From: Eucalyptus grandis
Taxonomy: Eukaryota; Streptophyta; Magnoliopsida; Myrtales; Myrtaceae
Direction: 5' to 3'
Assembly (NCBI RefSeq): GCF_016545825.1
Contig: NC_052614.1
Coordinates: 56,427,864 to 56,491,863, forward strand
Length of the DNA stretch: 64,000 nt
Shown: piece by piece, positions 43,101 to 55,539 of the stretch
Layout of the letters: the number at the start of each line of letters is the position of its first letter
Position numbering within the stretch: the first letter of the stretch is position 1
Translations under genes and position numbers: made by a program
Notes under the pieces: model-generated
Told to the model about the DNA's origin: nothing
The model's input: the letters and a program-made list of their open reading frames with translations, nothing else
The model's database searches: none

Positions 43101-45988
43101 CAAACCACTTAGCAATGGAAGAAAACTAATTAGCCATAAAGTCAATCCGTGATTAGTTGCAATCAATTATCTGCGTAATAGTCTCGCGATTTCCGCAATC
43201 AATTAATTCTTTTATCCACCACTTTTTTTGTCAGATTTTTATTCACCACTTTAAAAGTGCATTTATAGCAATTCGTAATTTTTTTATATTTATTGTTTTG
43301 AAAGCTGCAATGCTCATCATCATGGACAAATCCCAAGGCCAAGCGATTCTTTCACCACCTTGTGTTTTTCGCACAACTTGCCTCAATTGGACAAGATAGT
43401 GGATAAAGGATCGCATTGTTAATGTCTCCTCGAAATGTTAAATTATCCACAAAATACACGGAGCCTAGGTTTAATGTATCTCTTCGATACATGACTTCTC
43501 AAGCTATATAAATTGATTTGAACTATTCTTCATTTTGAGAAAAGCAGAAACAACACTAACAATGCATTCAGGAGCAAATGCCACATGCCTCTCCATGTTA
43601 CTGTGAAACCAACACTTATGGACCATTCGATAAAAATGAGGCACCTACACACAACAATCGTCTATGATGCCAAAGAAGACTAGTGGAAGAACAAGGAATC
43701 AGATGGTCTCTCGTTAACGAGAATCAGATCATTGCAGTTCAAGCTCTCAAAGTTCATACATCAGCAAGGCTCACTGTGAACCAGCACGAGTAGGAGCAAC
43801 TTAGGTAGCACTAACACTGACTCGCGACTTGTGACACGATATGACATAATACACCGACACATCATTTCTTAAAGAAAAGAAAAATCCGACATGTTGAGAC
43901 ACGTTGTATATTAAATATATATTTTTATATATACATGATAAATTATCATTTTGAAATTAATTTTATTCAAATTCACAAATAAATAAATAATAAAAAAAAC
44001 CTAAAATGAGTTTACACTAAAAAAATTAATACACCATTTATTAATATCATTCATTGTTTTAATTTGACAAATTCAACTACATTTCATCGAGTGCTGGACA
44101 CCCTAAATGCCCTAAATGCCAAAACTTGGTACGGATAGACACTTAAGTACTAAAACTTCCCAAAGATACACTTAAGTGCCAATGCCGAGAAATAAAAGAA
44201 TACTTAAGTGCCAACAGCAAGAATTTCCGCCCAAAATGCTGATATAGCTTTTTTTTTTGACGAGATTTTTTTTTATTAATGTGGCAATTCTTTTAAAAAT
44301 ATTATCCACGCAGTGCTAACGTGGTTAGCTTGTCTCAAAATGATGTCGTTTTTTGCCTCTAAATTTGATTTTTAATATGAATATTAATTAAATTAAATTA
44401 AATTAAAAATGGAAAGGGGGAGCAAATTAGCAAGTGCCTCTATAGCCTTCACTACTACCACTGCTCCACCATCACCGGAAAGGGCTAGCAATGGCGAGGG
44501 CTGTGGAGACCCTTGCTAAATGATATGTCCTCATCTTTTTATTTAATTTAATTAATATTTATATTAAAAAATCAAATTTGGGGGCAAGACGTCATTTTCA
44601 ACAATAGACAACTCTGGTGAGCCACGTAAACCATATTGTCACGTCGGATTTCTGGCTACTTTCGTCGAGTTTGCACTTAAGTGTACCTTTTGACAATTTT
44701 GATATTTAAGTGTTCACCCGTGCTATGTTCTAGTACTCATGGTGTACTTTTTGCCACATTCTATTCTAATAATCCATAAAACTTAGAGGGAAAAAAAAAG
44801 GCAATCTACATTTCACTAGTAAATTTAATATTTAACGATAAGTAAAGAAAAAACAATTCACATTTCACCAACAAGTATAACAAGAAGTCTTTCTCCCCCT
44901 TTTATTCTTTTTATTGGTTTTTATTTTTTTTTACATATTTACATTTTGATCCCTCATTAATTGAAGTATTTAAAATTGATCCAGTGCGTGTCGGAATTGC
45001 ATGTTGGAATTCCAGACTCGCATGAAGAGTTGACCACATGTTAGATTTTTCGATAACTATTGACTGACTATCAAACATGTATCAGAGTAGTCGACATTAC
45101 ACAAAAATTCCTGAAGAGTGTCAATGCTTCCTAGGCAGCAACAATGAGGCCTATTCGAACACCGGCTTCTCTACCGGACCCAGAAGAACATCGGATGATG
45201 ACAGCTCTTAGTGCTCTGCCCCAACGTGCAATGGTCAGGTGGGTCCCCACGTAAACTGGACCGAAAGGAGAAGGTCCATATCAAGGGAGTTGGCCCGCTA
45301 AGAAGAATGAAGAACAAATTGGGCCTCATATTCCACCACCACCATCAAGGACGACTAGGATAATAAATTGCAGAGACGGCCCACGACGTCCCTATGGAAG
45401 CAAATGCATGGCACGTTCCATATGAGAAGCGAGAGAGATTTCAATGGCGTGACAAGGTCGGGTAAATGCCAAGTTGGCCTTTTTCATGCTCTTGTAGAAG
45501 GGATTTTGACGCATCTACAACACGATAAGAATTCAGAAGGCATCAAGAGGGAACAATGTAAGAGTCCACAACAAGAAATAATGGCGTTGGTGGCCAAAGT
45601 TGACGCATCATGACAGGATGAAGCTAAAGTTGCCTAGTAAAAGCCCATAGATGAAAGCCCTCAAAATGCATTCATTGCTAATCAAAATTAACAAATTGTG
45701 CCATGATAAATAGTCTATGTAATTTGATAATCTCTCTTTTCTTCTAAATTTTTTAATTTTATTAAATGCACCAAGTCTGCTGTAAATTTAGACCTCATTC
45801 ATAGAATTATCCTCAAATGTATGGGAGATTAGTCTTCTTGTTAATTAGTAACATGTTTTAAAGTCTCTGACAGCAATTAGTTCACACAAGTTAGAACTTC
45901 ACACATAACAATCACATATTGATCAAACTTACATATTAAAGTCACTCTCTCTCAAATCCAAGCTTACTATATAGAACAAAGACATTTA
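43101..45988. other. Spacer between Copia-A and the Harbinger element
   Basis: 2.9 kb of AT-rich DNA. Apart from the fold-back element at 44095-44762, I see no gene family, LTR or RNA gene. Short frames (43157-43399 and 45368-45613) have no motif and no homologous neighbour in the window. Confidence 0.5.
44095..44762. mobile_element. Fold-back element with long imperfect inverted repeats
   Basis: The left arm (CACTTAAGTACTAAAACTTC, ATACACTTAAGTGCC, about 44144-44182) is the inverse of the right arm (GCACTTAAGTGTACC, about 44672-44715). Nearer the middle, AAATTTGATTTTTAATAT is opposed to ATATTAAAAAATCAAATTT. The whole 0.67 kb can fold on itself. No coding capacity. The flanking duplication could not be fixed, so the superfamily is open (MULE- or hAT-like). 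Confidence 0.6.
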
Positions 45989-47471
45989 TGGTGTGTTTGT
46001 TTTGATGAAAGTATCTTTCCAGAAAGTGTTTCCTGAATTTTCAGCTGTTTGATTCTCCAAAAAGGATTTAGTCAAACGAAAAACACTTTCTGCTCAACAC
46101 AAATATTTTGTATTATTTCAAGAATGTGAATTCCTCCGGGTGAGAAGATGAAAACACTTTCCTTTTCTATCAAATTTTTTTGACCTTTCACTTTTCTTCT
46201 TTCGCTCCCTCTTCTTCAGCTCTTCTTCATGGATGCTCATTTTCTTCATCATTGAAAGTCTAGCTTTTCTTCTTTATCATTGGAGGCCTGGCTCTTCTTT
46301 GATGACATTCAACATAGTTCCAGGTTCTCTCTCCCTTCTCCAATTTTAGGATAATCTCGGAAAATTTTATCAATGTTTTACATTGTGAAGCTGATGTTGA
46401 CTCTCTATGCTACAATCGTTTGATTCTCGTTTCCATTCATCTTCTTCAAGCAAAATTTTGGAAATCAGATTCTAGTGATTTCATTTATCACAAGGTCAAT
46501 TGGAGATGTTTCCCTACCATGAGGGATATAAGGTAATTTATCCAAGTGCTACCTTTTTGCCCTATTTGTCATTGATTTGCTTGAAATTTTCGGTGATATG
46601 TGCTTTTATGAAAATATTTATCAAGGTAATTTATCGAGATGAGTTGAGTTGGTTGGTGTTTCCTGGTTTGATGACTATTTCAATTTTATCACCGGTTAGG
46701 ATTCTATTCTTAAGATACGTGTTTTTATGTGTAACATATCATACCTTGTTCGGTACAGTGATTGGTTTACATGTTCCTTCAGGAGTTGGTTTTGCTCTTG
46801 CCAAAATTTGCGATCCCACTTTTAGCTTTCTTAGGGCTGAACTCTTTTCCGAGGTTGTTAATTTTTCTTCTGTTTGTTAAAATGTCGAGGTAAAGAAAAT
46901 TATTGATTATAATTTATTGCAATACCTAGTTGAAATCATTCACAAGCCTTGTTGTCTATAATCCATCATCTTGCTTATGTGATGTTGCTACACTAAGCCT
47001 AGCCCTCCTCGTTGAAATCATTCATAATGATGTTAATGGAGCAATAATGGGTGCAGCTGCGTCAATAATGGCAGTCGGTATGTTAGTAATGGAAAATGAA
47101 GCTTTAAGTAGTCAGATATCTAGAGTGCCACGGGGGAGAGAGATTATGAGAGAAAGTTATTCATATATCGCATTTTATATTGAGGAGATACTAATTGTGT
47201 CAATCAAATACATATGAGAGCATAATTTTTTTTGAATTTTGTAAAGTTCTTAGATCAAATAATTTGTTGCACGAAATGGTAAATGTGTCAATCAAAGAAC
47301 AATTGCTAGTCTTTCGCCATATTTTAGAGCAAAATGTGAAGTTGAGAGTGATAGGGTCAAGGTTTAAAAGGTCTATCAAAACCATTCCTCGATACTTTAG
47401 AATTGTCTTACAAGCAATCTTAAAAATTTACAAGCATATTATACAACCACCGAATGGCACTACACCCTTAA

Positions 47472-50400
47472 TGTCACACCCCGATCCTCCAAGCGCGTAC
47501 CCATCCCTCTGTGGTTGATTAAATAGCGACGTCCCAGGACATATCGCCGACCCATTCATTTTAATGCACATGCGGAAGCGAATAAATAATCCCCAGACAA
47601 CAATAGGATGGGATAGAAAAAAAGTGCCACAATTTTTTAAAACCACAATACACTTATATATACATATCAAACCATGTCATATACAATATATATAAGGTCT
47701 GCAAAACAGGGGGTAGAGTGCTAAAGATCTTCAGGCATTCGAGTCCTTCTCAAAAGACACCGAGGACCTTGGATCCGACAGATACGGGTCCACCACTGAA
47801 CCACCTAAAAGGCCGACCGTCCCTTTTCCAGAAGCAACCTTCAATACATACACGGGTATCTTAGATTTCGGTATAGGACCCTCTCTCTGTCCATTCCATG
47901 CCCGACAATACCATGATCTGTATTGATGGGGTACCTTGTAAGGTAGAGCCTCATCAACCCAAACCACGAACCTAATGAGCTCATAAACCCATCCTCTTGG
48001 GCTCTCATGAAGCAAAATGTAAGATACTTGCTCGGTGACATTCTTCAGTTGTCCAAAACGCTTGAGAGGAGCTACCATCTAAGGACCTGAAAATATTATC
48101 CCACAATGGGGTGAGACGACATCTCATCAAGTTCACTCTCTAAGTCCTGACTAGGAAAAAAATACACCCTGAGGGCTGCCTAAGTACAAGCACAAGTCAA
48201 AGGACTTACCTTTGCCTCGGTTCCTTCTTGCAAGTCAGTACGATTCACATAATCACCGAATCACATCAATAAATCAAATCATCACATCAGATCGAGCCAT
48301 CGATCAATCGATCGAGTCAATTCCATATCATCAAGACTATCTCTCGATCAACTCAATCAATACTATCTATCCAGTTCGATCACATCAAGAACTGCTCACC
48401 CTAAGCTACAAATAGATAGTATAGCTTGCCAGATAACAGAGTATACTGCTCACCCAAAGCTGATATATCAAAGCCCGCAGGCTAATATAATATACCCATA
48501 ATGCTCACCAAAAGCTAATAACATATACTGCTCGTCCAAAGCTGACATATCAAAGCCCTCAAGCTGATATAGTATACCGGTATGCTGCTCACCTAAATTT
48601 GACATATTAAAGCCCTCAGGCAGATATAGTATACCATCATGATCATTCTACAATTTCATCACTTTTATCATATCTAATAAAAATAATCGTGTGTGAGTAC
48701 ACGGTCGGCCTTAGCCAAAATACAATATTTTCCCTTTTGAAAATCCCACTAATTCCAATTATCCATAAACACATTTTTGGCGTTATAAACCGACACTCGG
48801 TATTTTCTAATTAATTATTGAATTTATTAAATTTTGGGATAAATACCCCAAAATCACAATTCACACACAAATTGCACAAAATAGCACTCAATTAATTAAA
48901 CAAATCACACCATTGCGATCAGCATAAAATTCCGGTCACCGGCTATCCAAGTCTAATTTCCATAAAATAATAATTAATTAAATAATTACAAAAATTAATT
49001 AATAAATATCAATAAATAGCAAAATACACACTTAGGCCATAAAAGCCTAATTAAATACCGAAACGGGCCTGAAAAAAAATTCTGAACCTATTTAAATAAA
49101 TACTATGACTAATCTACTTGCTAATTGCACTACTCTAACCACCTACATGCAATATCGAACGATTAAATCACTAATACATTCTAACTAACCATCTAAGCCA
49201 TACTTAGCATAAACTAATCAACCTTTAAGCATAATTAACTCCCTAAGTGAAGATTAGTGAGTAAACTCACTGGATTAGCGACCCATAGGACCATGGCGAC
49301 GAGGACGTGGAAACGGGCCACAAACTCCATAGCGGGAGTACCTTCCGAGGTCAGGAAAGGCTTAGAAATGAGCCTAACCGTGCATGAGGGGCTGCTGGGT
49401 TTCAACTTCTGTGGATGGGCTGAAGAGGCTGCTTGGATGGCTGGTTGTGGCCAAAACAGGCAGGGACGGGCGGACGGGCTGCAACGAGTCCAGGCGGGAC
49501 TTCGGCTGCTTGGACGGCGACTCACGGTGGCTCAGGCGACAGGAACAACTTGCGATGGTGGCTGGACGGGCCTGAGGGACGAGCTGGACGCAGTAGGGGA
49601 TGGGACGGTGCACGGGACAAGCACAGTTCACGCAGGGACTCGGGGTGGCCGCAACGATGCTAGGCGACTCCAATGGGTTGCTCGACGGTGAAGAGAGGCT
49701 GAGCTCGGTTTCTTTGGGATTTTTGAAGAGTTCAAGCTTGTTGGAATGGAGGGGGGGTCGATGAAAGGAAGGAGAAGAGGACCAAACTTGCTTGGAGGGA
49801 ACCACTTCTCTCTCTTTCTATCCTCTTGTCTCCTTGGCTTGACCCCACCTTGATTGCTAGCTGCCTCTGCAGTTTTCTAGCCCCAAAGCTTGTCTTAGAA
49901 GCTATTGAGATGGTCCAAAATGTTGAGAGAATGGGGGCTACGAATTTTGTACAAATTTCCCTCAATTCCTCTTCAATTTCTACTTGAATCAAATCAATTT
50001 GGCCCTCAAAACTTCCACCACTGATTCCTCGATCAAATTGACATTTTCCTCGCCAATAGAACCAACTTACATCCCAAAAATGCGATAAAAAACGGTCCTT
50101 TGAATTTTCCAGACAAAACGGCCCTATGTTGAAATTTCGCCAAAAATCTCAGTTTGCAGAAAAATCTTCAAATGATGAGTCAACATTCCTAAAATTACTC
50201 ATGACATGACTGAATTTTCAATTTCTAAAATCTTATTCAAATTTACGGTTAATTTCAATCTTGCGTGATTTTAGCGTGACTTAGCCTATCAGGTAATTTT
50301 TAGAAATTTTTAGTGCAAATGACCCGTAGTCGATTTTCTTCAAACCACAATGAACCTCTTCGACACATTGGTGACTCTCGATGATCATGAAAATCTCGAG

Positions 50401-51448
50401 GTTTCAAATACTGACACAAGGTACCAAAACGACAAAAAAATCAGTCTAGTGCCGATCGATGAGAATTTTGCAATTTGGTGGAATCACCCACGTTTAGCCA
50501 CACATCTTAGTCGAACTGACCTATCTCTAATCTCTAATCAATTTTTAACTATACCATAATGATCCTTGTAGATGAGCACGGTCAAGTAGTCGATTCCTAG
50601 TCAAATTCTTAAGTCTATTGCATTAAAATCTCTTAGGGCATGCATGACAACCATTCTGTTCAAAAAATAGTTTCTGGAATAGAAATATATTTTTCTATTT
50701 CTATTTCTAGAAGAGTTTCTAAGCAAAAATAATTGTTTGATAACGACACAAAATTTCTACTCTAAAAATAGAAATTCGTTTGATAATGACACAAAATTTC
50801 TTCCTTTCGGACGACGACGGACCAGCGGATGGCGTGAACGGATGGTGGCGGAGGCGACCGGTGACCGGTGGCGGCGCGGCGGCGGCGACTAGCAACCGAT
50901 GACCAACGACCGGCGACCGACAGCAATGGCATTGGCCGGCAACCAGCGGCCGCAGCCGGTGATCGGTGGCGACCGACACCGACGGCGGTGGTGGCCGGTG
51001 ACCGGTGGCAACGGTGGCGACCGACGACCGACGGCGGCAGCGGCGACGACCTGCGGCTGCAGCTGCTGACGGCCAGCGGCAACGAATGAAGGACCGGTTA
51101 ACGAATGATAAGAACAAATTTTATTTCTCATTTCTATTCCAGAAATAGAGAAGTAAAAAATTTTAGCTTCTGATTTTTATTCCAAACCAAATTTTGGAAT
51201 AGAAATCTATCCAGAAATAGAAAAACTGAATAAGTTTATCAAACAGATTTCTATTCTAGAAACAGGTCTGGAATAGAAAAATTATTTCTTAAATAGAAAT
51301 TCTGGTTTGTCATGCACCCACTTAATGACTTCCCCAAATAATCTAGTTATCTCAGGAGTGTTCAGCTCAGAGAATAGCACTATAAGCGCGTTGATGAAAT
51401 GCCTGATTTATTCAATTGAAAGCATAACTGAAATTTCAGAATATCACA
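47472..51448. repeat. Solo LTR B (same family as solo LTRs A and C)
   Basis: Begins TGTCACACCCCGATCC and ends ATATCACA (mutated from ATGTCACA). It has the same order of parts as solo LTR A: CATTCATTTTAATGCACATG near the start, CTGCTCACC-type subrepeats (48390-48640), AT-rich middle, GC-rich core (49290-49700), and a shared 3' end. It lies in the Harbinger transposase gene between the two halves of the coding sequence. Flanks are CTTAA and CTCGA, so its duplication has diverged or is not preserved. It contains a Tourist-like insert (50636-51321), absent from copies A and C. Confidence 0.8.
50636..51321. mobile_element. Tourist-like element with GC-rich core inside solo LTR B
   Basis: Ends GGGCATGCATGACAACC and GGTTTGTCATGCACCC are inverted repeats. 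TTA stands on both sides (50633-50635 and 51322-51324). Arms contain AATAGAAATATA / TTTCTATTCTAGAAAC motifs like those of 40906-42429. The centre (50800-51090) is GC-rich with many GGCGACCGG units, giving artefactual frames on both strands. The aligned position in solo LTR A is uninterrupted, which confirms insertion. Confidence 0.7.
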
Positions 51449-51491
51449 CTCGACAATATCCAAGAATAGAAGATTTTATTTACACTTCAAG

Positions 51492-51567
51492 GTATGTAAT
51501 ATGACATGTCACGAACTTCATTTTGATGGCACGTTGTTACATTTACTTATTTATATGAGTGCATTAG
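51492..51567 (+). other. Intron in the Harbinger transposase gene
   Basis: GTATGT ... GCATTAG divides the coding sequence exactly between YLHFK and DCIGALDGT. In related transposases these residues are adjacent, so splicing out 76 bases restores the conserved block. GT-AG rule holds. Confidence 0.75.
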
Positions 51568-52673
51568 GATTGTATAGGAGCTCTTGATGGTACTAATGTC
51601 CATGCACCGATTCCCCCAAAAATTCAAGGAAAATTTCTTAGTCAAAAAGAGAAACAATGCAAAATGTTCTTGTAGCCATTACTTTTTATTTAAAATTCAT
51701 TTATGTGTTGGCCGGTTGGGAAGGCATAGCCCATGACTCTCATATTCTGACAAATGCATTTTCAAGGCCTTGAGGAATGAAAATTCCTAATGGTATAGAT
51801 TATTCCATACTTTCTATAAAATTTATACCCTACTTTCCTAAAAAACGTTGTTCAAACTTCACATAAAATTGATAGGTGAATACTATCTTGCTGATGCCAG
51901 ATACAACATCCAACCGGTAATAATTTCTCCATATCGCGAAGTTCGATATCACGAGAGGGAGTTTAATGATCGCTCACCTGAGAACGAAAAAGAGTTGCTC
52001 AATCATATCTATTCATCTTTACAGTCTACAATAGAAAAAGCATTCAGGGTCCTGAAAAGGCTTTTTCATGTATTGGATGCCGAACCCTTTTGTTCTTTTG
52101 ATACTCATGTTGATGTGATATTAGCATGTTGTATTTTACATAACTTCATTATGGGAGTTGAACCTTATGATCCCTTTATGCAAAAACTAAATGTAGAGGT
52201 TGAATCTCAAAGTCAAGAAAGAAGACATCAACAAACATAGAGAGGGGAGAGAGGAAAATAGAGAGTGATAGCAAAAAGAGAAGGTATTGCATGTATAATG
52301 TGAGATGACTATTGTAAGCACAAAATGAATGTTTAGTACGTTTATTTTTTTAGAAGTTGTTTGATGTTTTTAATGTGACATGAAGTATAGACTACTACTT
52401 TGTGATTGGAGTTCTTGTAAATGTGAACTTGATTTACTACTCTCTATCATTGTGATGTTTCCCTTATCTCATTAGTAAAATGACATGTTTTTGCATTATT
52501 CTTTGTTTGTCACAATTTCTTATGTGGGATATATTTGATAATGTAGCAATGGGCAAGACTAGAAAAAGAGAAGACCAAGCATTTCAGATAGTCAAGACCG
52601 ATGGGGCATATGTTATTAGAGATACTAGTTGATAAGGCTTTCAAGGGGACCAAACCTTCAACTACCTTTAAAC

Positions 52674-53318
52674 TAGGAAAATTGTCTAAGAAGTCCTAAA
52701 CATATTGCAGCTTTGCCAATTAATTCCATTAGGCCAAACTTGGCAGGAATTTGCTAACGTGAACACTAGCTATCCTACATGGTATGAATGGTCCTGACGT
52801 GGACATATTTAATAATATTTTAATAAATTTCAAAAAAAATTATGATGTTTTCTTCTTCTTTTTTCTTTTTCTTTACCTTTTCTTTAGGTTTTGGGAAAGA
52901 GAACCGGCGAGGGTTGTCCACCGACCCTCACCAACCATAGGCGAGGGTCAACGAGCACCCTTGCTTGGCCAATTCTAGCGAGGGCATCAAGGCCCTCACC
53001 AATTATACAAGAGGGCTCATACGCCCTCGCATTGCCCGATGAGCGCGTTGTGGCCCTCGCCCAAGTCTAAAACACTAAAAAAGAACAAATAAATGGAAAA
53101 AAAATCATAAAAATTCAAAAAAAAAATACTAAATTATTATTATAAAAGATCCATGTCAACACCGGCCATCCATGTTAGTAATTTACAACCAATTTTCGCT
53201 AGATGGACTCAACTAGCAAAAGATAAAAAGATTTAGTACTCAATTGACAATATTGAAAGATTTATTACTAAATCAGCATAAGTGAAAAAATAATTAAGAC
53301 TTTTTAGAAGAATTTCCC
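52674..53318. mobile_element. MULE-like non-autonomous element
   Basis: Flanked by a 9-bp duplication CCTTTAAAC (52665-52673 and 53319-53327), the size made by Mutator-type transposases. Terminal repeats of about 27 bases (GGAAAATTGTCTAAGAAGTC and the inverse of GACTTTTTAGAAGAATTTCC) match with a few changes. The interior has a GGCGAGGGT/GCCCTCGC-rich patch (52900-53065). Removing it rejoins the Myb-like coding sequence (TTFK / PSSFVRFA). No transposase inside. Confidence 0.8.
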
Positions 53319-53525
53319 CCTTTAAACCATCTTCCTTTGTTCGATTTGCCTAAGCTATAAATGAGAAATTTGGGACTAAATGTGAGCTTGATCATGTGGA
53401 CACTCATCTTAGAACAATTAAAAACAGTTGGGCTACCAACCAAAAATTGTGGTTAAGAGTGAATTTCAGTGGGACCATAGATGATCATGATCATTAGAAA
53501 GGAAGTTTATGATGAAGAAATGACG

Positions 53526-53852
53526 GTAAGATACTTTTTAGATTTCAATACAACTTATTATCTTAGCATTTGTTATTCGAAAATTACAGGTTAAGCCTAT
53601 GTTCCTTGGTATGCCATAATTTGTCATATTCAAGTAGCTAGAAATTCAATAATTCATGAAGTTTATTTTGCAGCATGTTCAACTACGTAGGAATTGGAGG
53701 CTACTATAGTTTTATTTGCTTATGCATCATATTCTCTTTCCATATAAAATACCTAAGACATAGATATATGATAACCAAATTGTAAGGATTACTGTAATCA
53801 TAACTAACAAAACTACCTATTTATATACTTATGTATTCGTGGTTTTTCATAG
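53526..53852 (+). other. Intron in the Harbinger Myb/SANT gene
   Basis: GTAAGA at the left and TTTTTCATAG at the right enclose AT-rich DNA. The flanking codons read RKEVYDEEMT and AHPSYEKYLN, adjacent in this protein family. Confidence 0.7.
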
Positions 53853-54220
53853 GCACATCCTAGCTATGAGAAGTACTTGAACAAGAAAATCGAGATGTAC
53901 AATGAACTCGCTTTGGTGGCTAGAAAAGACACGGCCACAGGAGGCTTTGCAAAACAATTTGGAGACATTGACATGCCTCCTACTATGGATGTGGACTTCT
54001 CAATTGAAACTAAATTAGATTATAGTAGTGACAATACTACGATAGGAATAGAAGATCCTTCAAGATTTAATAGAAAGCAAAGTCGTGCCACTAACAAGGA
54101 TGGCAGGTTCGCAATGGTCTCAAAGCAAATTGGAAAGATTGCTTGTGTAATGAAAAAGTTGATTCAAAATCAATTGGATGTTGCCAAGCTTTACAAAGAA
54201 GTGAGACGGGGGTTGAAGGT

Positions 54221-55148
54221 TGAGATAGCTAGTATAAGCACCTAGAGGGGGGTGAATAGGTGAAAAAATAATTTCTTGAGATAAGAGAGCAATACTAAGT
54301 AGACAATAGAAAGGAAGTTCTCCTTTGGTTAACAAAATGAATTATGATCAAAGTAAAGTAGAGACTAGGGAAGAGAAAATTGAACACAAGGTTTATAGTG
54401 GTTCAGCTTATTCCAAGCCTACGTCCACTCTTCCGCACTGACAGCCCACCGGCTGGATTTCACTATGAACAAAAGAGATGTTACAGCAATGTTCTCCCTT
54501 GATTCCATAGTGTAGATACTCTACCACACTTCCTCAAGGTTTCTCATGAATATAGACTCTCTTTTGCATACAAGATTTCGCTCAGTAAATGAATTGACTA
54601 AGAACAAAGAGCTTCAGACTTTGGAATTCTTCTATCGCGCACACACTCGAACAACTGGAACGTCTTCCTTATATACTCCTTTATGCCATCATACCCGTTG
54701 GCACTTACCAAATGAATTCTTCCAACCTTCCCGTTGGACATAATCAATTAGGAAGATCATTCGAGCTATTTAAGGAACATGTCGATAGCCCATCAATCAT
54801 GCTCGCCCATACAATCAGGATCTCGGTTTCCATAAGTAGAACCTTCAAAGTATACTTTGCCAATCATCGGATCTTTAATCAATCTTGATTCGAATAAAGG
54901 AATCCGTTATGTCATATTCAGCCAAGAGATCTTCTCCAGTTGATAAGGTCAAATCCTTAATGAAACACCCAGTTCTGGATAGCCCTTGTTCAACGGATTA
55001 GAAACTGTCAATGAGAATAAACTTTGAGTCTTGAGTCTGGCAGTCCGGAGGTCTTCAGACTTTAAATAGTAGAGTCTGCAAATCTTCAGACTAGACTAAT
55101 GGAAACGTTTTGTCAGCTTCAAAACACTTCACGAAGATTTCTCCAACA
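54221..55148 (-). repeat. Copia-C 3' LTR with polypurine tract
   Basis: On the minus strand it begins TGTTGGAGAAATCTTCGTG and ends CACCCCCCTCTAGGTGCTTA ... TCTCA, the classical SIRE LTR end. A minus-strand GGAGTATATAAGGAAG (54668-54683) is a good TATA box. The tract AAAAAATGGGGAGAT (55149-55163) lies directly next to it. Confidence 0.85.
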
Positions 55149-55539
55149 ATCTCCCCATTTTTTATGGTGACAAAACTTTCCTGTAGATTTGGATAACTTT
55201 GACCTGCAAAACATTACTCAAGTAAATATGGATATCTCATAAAGATAAATGGCTTAATGATAACACTAGAATCTGCACCACAGAAAATAGGTTAGTCTTG
55301 CATGTGAGTAAAGACATTCATAAGATATCGATAGTACTTAATATAAGCAGTCAAACCCAAATCCCAAATTCAGTCCACATCCAGACACAAAAGTCAAGTC
55401 AAACATCAAAACAACAATCAAAACAAATCAAAATTTCAAGTTCAAAGTTTCAAATCTTGCATCTCCCCCTTTTTGTCATAAAAAAAAAGGTTGAGATGGA
55501 AAGAGAATGGAATCAAGATTGCTTGGGAACATGAACAAG

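Larger units (their letters stand above)
46930..52240 (+). pseudogene. HARBI1-like transposase (DDE_Tnp_4), interrupted by a solo LTR
   Basis: The N-terminal part (46930-47470) has SRVPRGREIMRESY, FFEFCKVLRSNNLLHEMVNV and KTIPRYFRIVLQAILKIYKH, the helix-turn-helix region of plant Harbinger transposases. After the solo LTR (47472-51448) come TISKNRRFYLHFK, an intron (51492-51567) and DCIGALDGTNVHAP (first Asp). A frameshift lies near 51645. GWEGIAHDSHILTNAF (second Asp) follows, then the frame 51848-52240 with YHEREFNDRSPENEKELLNH and IEKAFRVLKRLFHVL (Glu), and ILACCILHNFIMG. All three acidic residues are readable. The enzyme would cut and paste the element with help of the Myb protein. Confidence 0.85.

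Noticed and set aside
46500..46880. 126-codon hydrophobic frame upstream of the Harbinger transposase
   Set aside because: AT-rich translation with no family resemblance; lies in the non-coding 5' part of the transposon.
47731..48078. 115-codon minus-strand frame in solo LTR B
   Set aside because: No motif and not open in the corresponding parts of solo LTRs A and C.
49235..49805. Frames of 96 to 144 codons in the GC-rich core of solo LTR B
   Set aside because: Overlapping frames on both strands without shared protein with copies A and C.
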